From NCBI GenBank assembly GCA_902470475.1, contig CABRGT010000082.1:1-7360 (forward strand): DNA of 7,360 nt, read 5' to 3'. Every line of letters starts with the position of its first letter. Position 1 is the first letter of the stretch. The DNA comes from an uncultured Porphyromonadaceae bacterium (GTDB lineage: Bacteria > Bacteroidota > Bacteroidia > Bacteroidales > Muribaculaceae). The notes under the pieces are model-generated. The model was not told the origin of the DNA, ran no database searches, and saw only the letters and a list, made by a program, of their open reading frames with translations. A program made the position numbers and the translations under genes. This document shows, in pieces, positions 1 to 4,105 of the stretch.

Positions 1-26
1 ACTTTGCCACTGAATCGCAGTCATAA
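1..26 (+). CDS. Possible 3' tail of an upstream gene
   Basis: One forward frame, starting at base 3, is open from the window edge to a TAA at 24-26. A strong forward terminator begins 29 bases later, at 55. That spacing suits a gene ending here, but only eight codons are visible, so neither the reading frame nor the product can be established. It may equally be non-coding. Confidence 0.2.
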
Positions 27-54
27 ATTTATTTTGATTGTGGATTTAGTGGTG

Positions 55-86
55 AGTAGGCGGGAGGGATACCCGCCTACTTTTTT
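55..86 (+). terminator. Rho-independent terminator upstream of the HTH operon
   Basis: A perfect 10-bp stem (AGTAGGCGGG at 55-64 with CCCGCCTACT at 72-81) encloses a 7-base loop and runs into a T tract at 81-86. The T tract is on the forward side only, so it should stop rightward transcription entering from beyond the window. That leaves the HTH genes dependent on their own promoter. The hairpin is itself flanked by a 14/15 inverted repeat (38-52 and 117-131). Confidence 0.8.
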
Positions 87-115
87 CAACATTATCCCAA
101 CCACCACTATACAAA
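84..115 (+). promoter_or_regulatory. Possible promoter of the HTH operon
   Basis: TATACAAA at 108-115 partly fits the Bacteroides -7 element (TAnnTTTG). The T-rich end of the preceding terminator lies at about the right distance for a weak -33 element. Transcription would then begin near 122, inside the shared leader motif at 117-131. The match is poor, and the main support is that the integrase leader has the same arrangement. Confidence 0.25.
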
Positions 116-137
116 TCCACTTAATCCACAAAAATTT

Positions 138-422
138 ATGGACACCATTGAAATTGAACGTGAAGTTTTCGATGCGCTCATCAGCCGTGTCGATTTTCTT
201 CACAAGACCGTCAAGGCTCTTTACGAGCAGTTGCGCGACAAGAAACTGTCAGACTGGCTCACAACCAAACAGACCTGCGACTATCTCCACATATCTGAGC
301 GAAAGTTGCGCTCAATGAAAGAACGCGGCAAAATCGGGTTCTCACATCTCGGACGGTTATCGCAATTCAAAGGAAGCGATATAGCCGGTCTGATTGTCAA
401 GGAAAAAGCATCGGGGCAATGA
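138..422 (+). CDS. Excisionase-like helix-turn-helix DNA-binding protein (94 aa)
   Basis: A small DNA-binding protein, probably a recombination directionality factor or local regulator of the element. Residues about 4-36 form an acidic and basic, heptad-like helix (IEREVFDALISRVDFLHK) likely to mediate dimerisation. Residues about 39-88 are a HTH_17/excisionase-type winged helix: WLTTKQTCDYLHISERKLRS gives the helix-turn-helix, followed by a short wing and a FKGSDIAGLI helix. Paired proteins of this type accompany integrases in Bacteroidota mobile elements (compare Xis2c/Xis2d of CTnDOT). The ATG at 138 follows an AT-rich leader without a clear Shine-Dalgarno sequence, as is common in this phylum. 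Its TGA overlaps the next ATG (ATGA, 419-422), so the two genes are very likely one operon with coupled translation. DNA binding is well supported; the excision role is inferred from context. Confidence 0.85.
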   Translation: MDTIEIEREVFDALISRVDFLHKTVKALYEQLRDKKLSDWLTTKQTCDYLHISERKLRSMKERGKIGFSHLGRLSQFKGSDIAGLIVKEKASGQ

Positions 423-712
423 AAGAAACAGTTACCGCCAACGACGCGCGCATACTGCGCCTGACAGCACAAGCCGATGAAATTACCGATATGTGCCAAC
501 GACTAAAAGAAGAATACCATCCATTACTCCACGGCAAGCGTTTCATCACCGATGCCATGCTGTCGGAGCTGCTTGGAGTTTGCCGACGCACAACACAGTA
601 CTACCGCGACCGGGGACTAATCCCTTATTACCGGCTTGACGGCAAAATCCTATATGCCGAGGACGACATTGAAATCTTCCTGCAATCCAACTACCGACCC
701 AAATTCGACTGA
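419..712 (+). CDS. Second excisionase-like helix-turn-helix protein (97 aa)
   Basis: The second gene of the operon, starting inside the stop codon of the first. The N-terminal third (residues about 5-33) is a charged helical segment. Residues about 41-91 form a HTH_17 or MerR-like winged helix: RFITDAMLSELLGVCRRTTQ is the helix-turn-helix, RDRGLIPYYRLDGKILYAE the turn and wing, and DDIEIFLQSNY the closing helix. The RGLIPYYRLDGKILY segment is typical of the 'helix-turn-helix domain' proteins annotated next to Bacteroidota integrases. It has the same architecture as its neighbour but is clearly diverged from it, so the pair may bind as two distinct factors rather than as duplicates. It ends four bases before a strong terminator and converges on the integrase gene. 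Its role in excision or regulation is inferred. Confidence 0.85.
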   Translation: MKETVTANDARILRLTAQADEITDMCQRLKEEYHPLLHGKRFITDAMLSELLGVCRRTTQYYRDRGLIPYYRLDGKILYAEDDIEIFLQSNYRPKFD

Positions 713-716
713 TACG

Positions 717-765
717 ATAACGGCAACCAAGCTCTACGCCCGGTTGCCGTTATTGTTGTGTTTTT
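717..765 (+). terminator. Rho-independent terminator of the HTH operon
   Basis: A perfect 12-bp stem (ATAACGGCAACC at 717-728 with GGTTGCCGTTAT at 742-753), a 13-base loop and a T-rich tail at 754-765. It begins four bases after the stop codon of the second HTH gene and lies between two convergent units. The integrase stop is at 778-780, so the same hairpin may also end leftward transcription, although no T tract follows on that side. Confidence 0.8.
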
Positions 766-777
766 CGCCGCCTTATG

Positions 778-2013
778 TCAGTTCATCATCACACAGTCGA
801 ATTTATGACGCATGGATGCCATGTCATCATATATGGTCTTTTCCTGCGTCTTTGCGTAAATCTGTGTCGTGCGGATGTCCGCGTGACCGAGCATTCGGGA
901 AATACTCTCAATCGGAACATGGTTGCTCAGCGACAGTGACGCGAATGTATGGCGCGCCAAATGTGTTGTCAGATGCTTGTCAATCCGTGCGAGGTCGGCT
1001 ATCTCCTTGAGATATGCGTTCATCTTCTGGTTGGTGATTACAGGCAGAACTACATCCTTTTGAAGGACAACCGGGTTGGTAGCGTATTTCTCGCTGATTC
1101 TGCGTGGCACGGCAAGCATCGGGATTATACTCATCTCGCCTGTTTTCTCACGGGCCTTGCGTATCCATGTATTACCCTCGGCATCGGTGGTGATATCGGA
1201 GCGTTTGAGCGACTTGATGTCGCAGAACGCCAGTCCCGTGAAGCAACAGAACACGAAGGTGTCGCGCACGACCTCAAGACGCGAGAGGTCTTTCAGGTCA
1301 AGCTCCATTACAGCCTTCAGCTCAGCCTCGTTCAGATGCTGACGCTCGGTGTGGGTGCGCTGGTATTTCTTGCCGATGAAAGGGTCGTGTGATATCCACT
1401 TGTGGGCGAGTGCATACTGCATAACATTCTTGACACAGCGCACATAGCGGACTGCGGCGTTGTTGGCACATCCTTTTTTCATGCGCAGGAAATGCTCGAA
1501 GTCATCAATTATTCCGGAAGTCACATCCTTGATGGGCATATCCTCAATGTTCTGCGTCAGTTTGAAGAATTCCTCAAGATAGACCACGCAACGCTCCCAG
1601 CGCTGATAGGTGGCTTTTACGATGTCGCCACGGTCGAGTTCTTCCTTACGCTTCACATTGGTTTCACGGAACACCTCACAGAGCATCTTCGGTTTCTCCA
1701 CGGTGCCGAGGAAATGGTCACGAAGGATTTTCGGATTGACCATCTTTCCCTCCCTTACGAGCATATTGTGGATTTCAAGAAATCTGGCTTTGACTACCTC
1801 GATATACTTGTTAAGTTCGAGATCACGGCGCGAGCGCCCTTTCGACATGGCGCGCTTCTGATCCCAGTTCTCAGGGGCGACACTGCGGCCGAGGTTCATT
1901 TCTGCGATTTGACCGCTGACGGTAATGCGGACGAAGATAGGATACTCGCCGTTGCGGAGGGCACGGGCTTTCCTTGCTATGAAAGACAAGGTGAAATAAG
2001 AATCATGTAACAT
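778..2013 (-). CDS. Bacteroidota-type tyrosine recombinase / integrase (411 aa)
   Basis: A site-specific recombinase expected to insert and excise the element by breaking and rejoining DNA through a 3'-phosphotyrosine. Residues about 7-95 resemble the arm-type DNA-binding domain (FTLSFIARKARALRNGEYPI), about 115-205 the SAM-like core-binding domain, and about 225-395 the catalytic domain. Visible catalytic residues are Lys290 (REKTGE), His351 and Arg354 (HLARH), His377 (LGHADI) and Tyr386 (TTQIYAK). The first arginine of the family (TGLR) is Ala262 here (TGLAFCDI), a substitution comparable to IntDOT, which also lacks Arg I. I chose ATG 2013 (MLHDSYFTLSF) over the upstream in-frame ATG at 2094. 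It begins at the domain's normal N-terminus, gives a typical length, and leaves room for a promoter and a leader shared with the HTH operon. The gene is intact. The target site is unknown. Confidence 0.93.
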   Translation of the reverse strand: MLHDSYFTLSFIARKARALRNGEYPIFVRITVSGQIAEMNLGRSVAPENWDQKRAMSKGRSRRDLELNKYIEVVKARFLEIHNMLVREGKMVNPKILRDHFLGTVEKPKMLCEVFRETNVKRKEELDRGDIVKATYQRWERCVVYLEEFFKLTQNIEDMPIKDVTSGIIDDFEHFLRMKKGCANNAAVRYVRCVKNVMQYALAHKWISHDPFIGKKYQRTHTERQHLNEAELKAVMELDLKDLSRLEVVRDTFVFCCFTGLAFCDIKSLKRSDITTDAEGNTWIRKAREKTGEMSIIPMLAVPRRISEKYATNPVVLQKDVVLPVITNQKMNAYLKEIADLARIDKHLTTHLARHTFASLSLSNHVPIESISRMLGHADIRTTQIYAKTQEKTIYDDMASMRHKFDCVMMN

Positions 2014-2022
2014 AATTTGAAA

Positions 2023-2036
2023 TTGTGGATTAATGG
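2023..2036 (-). promoter_or_regulatory. Leader motif shared with the HTH operon
   Basis: Read on the integrase strand, the leader is CCATTAATCCACAA, ending nine bases before the integrase ATG. The HTH operon leader has CCACTTAATCCACAA ending six bases before its ATG. The 11-base block TTAATCCACAA is identical, sits in the same orientation, and would overlap the predicted transcription start in both cases. This points to a common operator or a common leader element. The binding protein is not known. Confidence 0.5.
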
Positions 2037-2041
2037 TTATA

Positions 2042-2072
2042 TAAATATAATCATTTTCGCCCAATTTCACAA
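2042..2072 (-). promoter_or_regulatory. Putative integrase promoter (Bacteroides -33/-7 type)
   Basis: On the minus strand TATATTTA (2049-2042) matches TAnnTTTG at all but the last base. A TTG (2072-2070) lies 20 bases upstream, close to the usual -33 to -7 spacing. Transcription would start near 2035, giving a leader of about 20 bases that carries the shared TTAATCCACAA motif. This is consistent with translation from ATG 2013 and not from 2094, which lies upstream of the promoter. Confidence 0.45.
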
Positions 2073-2122
2073 CAGGCAAGAGCCATAAACTCAATGTCGT
2101 ATAGCAAATTCAGTGAACAGCT

Positions 2123-2168
2123 CCGTGAACAAGAACCGATGTTCATAAATCTGTTCACGGTTATTTTT
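2123..2168 (+). terminator. Terminator-like hairpin CCGTGAACA/TGTTCACGG
   Basis: A perfect 9-bp stem (2123-2131 with 2152-2160) and a 20-base loop that can itself form a small GAAC/GTTC hairpin, followed by TTATTTTT (2161-2168). On the plus strand this resembles a terminator, but no plus-strand gene lies upstream apart from the integrase antisense. Because the stem is made of the TGTTCAC repeat, it may instead be a binding site with dyad symmetry. Confidence 0.35.
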
Positions 2169-2280
2169 CGTCAACTTCATTATATTGCATCGTTCTGCCG
2201 CCTTGTTCACGAATGACAGCGTTCCCGATTCCAGCGATACCGGCGTAAAAGAGTTAAAAACACGTCTGGATTAGGCATAA

Positions 2281-2329
2281 TAGAGTTAAGAATATGAATT
2301 GATGTTAAAATTCAATTCTAAATACTCTA
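2281..2329. repeat. AT-rich imperfect hairpin
   Basis: The outer arms TAGAGT (2281-2286) and ACTCTA (2324-2329) and the inner arms GAATTGA (2296-2302) and TCAATTC (2312-2318) form a two-part stem with unequal internal loops. G+C is very low (15 of 60 bases in 2281-2340). It is directly followed by another hairpin with 9-bp arms. Easily melted, bendable DNA of this kind is common at recombination sites, but no specific role can be assigned. Confidence 0.4.
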
Positions 2330-2374
2330 AAAGTGGGGTTTTGAACCTTGCGGAGTGTATGTCGGCCCCACTTT
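2330..2374. repeat. Inverted repeat AAAGTGGGG/CCCCACTTT
   Basis: Perfect 9-bp arms at 2330-2338 and 2366-2374 are separated by 27 bases. No T tract follows immediately on the plus strand. On the minus strand the hairpin is followed by TAGAGT, so it is not a convincing terminator. It lies head-to-tail with the AT-rich hairpin at 2281-2329. Confidence 0.45.
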
Positions 2375-2529
2375 CAAGTTCGCAAATCGCAGAAAAACAC
2401 AGAAGGCCAGAGGTTTGCGGTTATGTTTGCAGCCGTAGTGAACAAACTGTTCACGAATGCGACTGTTCACGATTTGTACACTGCCTAACTTTACAATGTG
2501 CGTTATTTTGCCGGATAGGGGTATTACAA

Positions 2530-2562
2530 AAATCGCTGAAACTGTCTTAGTTTCAGCGATTT
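2530..2562. terminator. Perfect 14-bp hairpin, probable intrinsic terminator
   Basis: AAATCGCTGAAACT (2530-2543) and AGTTTCAGCGATTT (2549-2562) pair perfectly around the 5-base loop GTCTT. On the minus strand the stem runs into five T residues, so it best fits termination of leftward transcription, perhaps read-through from the mfd cluster or a short unit starting near 2700. Plus-strand termination is less likely because GCTTGATTTT follows. Confidence 0.6.
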
Positions 2563-2755
2563 GCTTGATTTTGCCGTTTGGCTTTGTGACCCCGTCAGGT
2601 CCGGTCATGAACGGATTGTCTGCAAAAGATCTTAGCCGCTGTATTAGTATCTGAAAGTATTCCCAAATGTTTTCTTGTTCCGGCATGCGGTATGTATATC
2701 GCACTTCTGCATCATCGTAGGAACTTCCGGGAATTTCACGGTAATCTTCGAATTC

Positions 2756-2884
2756 ATGAAAATCTCGATTATCGCATTCCTGCCCGTAGTGGCTGGCCTG
2801 GTTGCCGCTTATTTCGGAGGCCGTGTCTATAAGAAAAACGAGCGTCGGAAAAAGGAAAAATCAGAAGCTCCCGGCAATGAATAG
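2756..2884 (+). CDS. Small putative single-pass membrane protein (42 aa)
   Basis: I do not recognise a named family. From ATG 2756 the product has a hydrophobic segment at residues about 3-22 (ISIIAFLPVVAGLVAAYFGG), long enough for one membrane span. A strongly basic then mixed-charge tail follows (RVYKKNERRKKEKSEAPGNE). The positive-inside rule would leave the C-terminal tail in the cytoplasm. An in-frame start at 2675 would give 69 aa, but the added residues do not look like part of a membrane protein, so the shorter form is preferred. There is no clear ribosome-binding site. It converges on the minus-strand gene ending at 2964, with 79 bases between them. Short length is the main reason for doubt. 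Confidence 0.45.
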   Translation: MKISIIAFLPVVAGLVAAYFGGRVYKKNERRKKEKSEAPGNE

Positions 2885-2963
2885 TACGCCGGGCTCTATA
2901 CGCTGAAAGCCGGCGCAGCAGGTTTGGCGCCCGCTCCGTCGGCAATTTATGCGCTGATTCAGC

Positions 2964-3200
2964 CTACTTCCCGGCGTAGCTCAGTACGGTGGGCGATTCT
3001 ACATCCACGCCGTACTCACGTGCGCGGGCCAGTATGGCGCGTGCCAGCTTCGGTTTCAGTTCTTCGGGACAGTAGCGGAAATAAGCCTCGGCGGCGCGCA
3101 CATGGGCGGCGTCGGGCATCGGGTATTCGTGGCGTTCGGGAAGCCCGTAGATATCGTCGGGCAGCACCTTGCGCTCGTCGTGTGTAAGTCTGTCAGTCAT
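2964..3200 (-). CDS. Small conserved-looking hypothetical protein (78 aa)
   Basis: A soluble protein with no signal peptide or membrane segment. The pattern LPDDIYGLPERHEYPMPDAAHV, then AYFRYCPEELKPKLARAILARAREYGVDV, recalls short proteins and phage-associated modules with 'LP...FG.P..R.YPM.D..HV..A...F' (DUF6582-like by memory, not verified). The function is unknown. The ATG at 3200 is preceded by an A-rich stretch (AAAAAA just upstream on the coding strand). The gene lies 77 bp downstream of the radical SAM gene on the same strand. The gap contains a short CGGAGC/GCTCCG hairpin (3236-3252) without a T tract, so co-transcription with partial termination is possible. The base composition matches the chromosomal side, not the integrase side. 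Confidence 0.7.
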   Translation of the reverse strand: MTDRLTHDERKVLPDDIYGLPERHEYPMPDAAHVRAAEAYFRYCPEELKPKLARAILARAREYGVDVESPTVLSYAGK

Positions 3201-3235
3201 TTTTTTATAGTATTGGTCGGTAATGTTTCGCGTGC

Positions 3236-3252
3236 CGGAGCATTCGGCTCCG
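3236..3252 (-). other. Short hairpin between the radical SAM gene and the 78-aa gene
   Basis: CGGAGC (3236-3241) and GCTCCG (3247-3252) form a 6-bp stem around ATTCG. It lies in the 77-bp spacer of the minus-strand cluster. No T tract follows on that strand, so it is at most a weak attenuator or an RNA-processing and stability element. A chance occurrence in GC-rich DNA is possible. Confidence 0.3.
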
Positions 3253-3277
3253 TCATAGAATCAACATCCCGGCCGCG

Positions 3278-4105
3278 CTATTGGTTCACCCATTCCGAGG
3301 CTTCGCGCCGCGACGGCCCGTATGGCACCGTCGAGGGCGGATTCACGCAGTAGCCGCAGAACGGCACGGGATTGTCGCGCAAGCGCTTTACCTCGTCTAT
3401 GTCGGTGATTGCGTCCACATCGAGCCAGTCGCCCGGCTCGTGGCGGAAATCCGTCCCGCAGGCCTTGTTCAGATGGCCGACACAGGCGCTGATCGAGCAC
3501 GGATACAGCCTGCCGCCCGTTATCGACACGCATCCGCGGCTGTAGCACTTGAAATGTGCCAGCCGCCGGTTCTGCCCTTTCTTCGGATCGAGGCCGAAGC
3601 GCCAGAACCACCCTTCGGCCTTGCGGTCGCCGAACACCTCGGTGCGCACGCCGCGTTCGCGGCACAGCTCCAGGGCCGCGTCATAGTCGAATTTTACCGG
3701 ATACAGCGTCACGGCCATGATGATGTCGAGCCGCCGGGCCGCTTCCCAGAATCCCTCCGGCATGCGCGGCAGCATCAGCCCGTTCGTGAACACATACAGC
3801 TCCTGTGTCGGGAAATGTCGCCGCAGGGCTTCCATTGCCTCCGTCAGCCGCGGATACAGCAGCGTCTCGCCGCCGATCAGGTAGGCCTGTGTCACCTTGT
3901 CGCCGCCTATCCGCCCAAGATGCTCCATCGATCGCTCCAGCCGCTCCGGGTCGGCGAACTCCTTCTCGGCCAGCGGCGAATAGTGGGTGCATCCCTTGCA
4001 GTTGAGGTTGCAGTAGTCGGTCACTACGAATTCCAGCCGCAGCGGCATCCGCCGCAGCTCGCGCCACTGGCGCCAGATTCCGTGCAGTTTCTTTATCGGG
4101 TTCAT
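3278..4105 (-). CDS. Radical SAM protein of unknown substrate (275 aa)
   Basis: A radical SAM enzyme: the 4Fe-4S cluster ligands are Cys32, Cys36 and Cys39 in CNLNCKGC (CxxxCxxC), preceded by the beta-1 strand LEFVVTDY. GGE at residues 78-80 (YLIGGETLLYP) is the SAM amino-group motif, and VFTNG (105-109) is a further core strand. The C-terminal part carries Cys187, Cys192, Cys203, Cys208, Cys216, Cys250 and Cys253, including RLYPCSISAC and CGYC. This spacing resembles a SPASM or twitch-like extension that could hold an auxiliary Fe-S cluster. Proteins with CNLNCKGCTHYSPLA occur in Bacteroidota, often uncharacterised. The ATG overlaps the mfd stop by one base (TGATG, 4103-4107), implying translational coupling with mfd. 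The reaction and substrate cannot be deduced. The protein is intact and at the short end for SPASM-type enzymes. Confidence 0.88.
   Translation of the reverse strand: MNPIKKLHGIWRQWRELRRMPLRLEFVVTDYCNLNCKGCTHYSPLAEKEFADPERLERSMEHLGRIGGDKVTQAYLIGGETLLYPRLTEAMEALRRHFPTQELYVFTNGLMLPRMPEGFWEAARRLDIIMAVTLYPVKFDYDAALELCRERGVRTEVFGDRKAEGWFWRFGLDPKKGQNRRLAHFKCYSRGCVSITGGRLYPCSISACVGHLNKACGTDFRHEPGDWLDVDAITDIDEVKRLRDNPVPFCGYCVNPPSTVPYGPSRREASEWVNQ

Larger units (their letters stand above)
38..131. repeat. Inverted repeat TTGTGGATTWAGTGG flanking the terminator
   Basis: TTGTGGATTTAGTGG at 38-52 and the reverse complement of 117-131 (TTGTGGATTAAGTGG) match at 14 of 15 positions, and the terminator hairpin sits between them. 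A third, slightly shorter copy, TTGTGGATTAATGG, lies at 2023-2036 just before the integrase gene. The right arm ends six bases before the first HTH start codon. Position and recurrence suggest a protein-binding site, for instance an operator for one of the HTH proteins or an integrase or excisionase site. That role is inferred. Confidence 0.55.
2113..2470. repeat. Seven dispersed TGTTCAC heptamers in both orientations
   Basis: TGTTCAC occurs on the plus strand at 2152-2158, 2204-2210, 2448-2454 and 2464-2470. On the minus strand (GTGAACA) it occurs at 2113-2119, 2125-2131 and 2438-2444. Five copies are followed by G (TGTTCACGA or TGTTCACGG). Two clusters stand out: 2113-2158, containing a 9-bp inverted pair, and 2438-2470, containing a 7-3-7 palindrome followed by a direct repeat of ACTGTTCACGA 16 bases on. 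Such spacing suits multi-site protein binding, such as integrase arm sites or an operator. The function is inferred only. Confidence 0.6.
1..2755. mobile_element. Integrase-bearing end of an integrative element (boundaries uncertain)
   Basis: This stretch groups a Bacteroidota-type tyrosine recombinase, two excisionase-like helix-turn-helix genes and a long structured non-coding region, next to a conserved mfd locus. Seen directly: the gene content, the convergent arrangement, and AT-rich non-coding DNA (for example 15 G+C in the 60 bases 2281-2340, against 42 in 4321-4380 within mfd). Known of the family: in CTnDOT- and NBU-like elements the integrase gene lies near one end, with the att site close by. 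Inferred: the body of the element extends left of the window and its right junction lies somewhere in 2014-2755. No direct repeat marking both ends can be identified because the other end is absent. It could be an integrative conjugative element, a mobilizable element or a degenerate island; no transfer gene is visible. Confidence 0.5.
2014..2755. other. 742-bp gene-poor, structure-rich region beside the integrase
   Basis: No coding sequence here can be defended. The stretch holds the integrase promoter and leader, seven exact TGTTCAC/GTGAACA heptamers (2113-2470), a terminator-like hairpin (2123-2168), an AT-rich hairpin (2281-2329), a 9-bp hairpin (2330-2374), a 14-bp perfect hairpin (2530-2562) and a repeated AGAGTTAA (2250-2257 and 2282-2289). 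A minus-strand open frame spans 2327-2704 but runs straight through two of the hairpins. The region probably includes the junction between element and chromosome. No tRNA, or tRNA 3' end able to serve as a target, was found. Confidence 0.5.

Noticed and set aside
4..318. A 104-codon open frame covering the left edge
   Set aside because: It runs through a strong terminator and overlaps the better-supported HTH gene in another frame.
949..2010. Plus-strand open frames of 147 and 202 codons
   Set aside because: They are antisense to the intact integrase, and no family features are visible in their translations.
2324..2355. tRNA T-arm-like GGTTCAAAACCCC on the minus strand
   Set aside because: The flanking bases do not form a 5-bp T stem, and no acceptor, D or anticodon arms can be found. 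It is not a tRNA or a tRNA-derived att site.
2113..2470. CRISPR-like repeat array
   Set aside because: The repeated unit is only 7-11 bases, spacing is irregular, orientations are mixed and no cas genes are present.
1..2755. Insertion sequence with terminal inverted repeats
   Set aside because: The only recombinase is a tyrosine integrase, not a DDE transposase. No pair of terminal inverted repeats with a target duplication brackets it.
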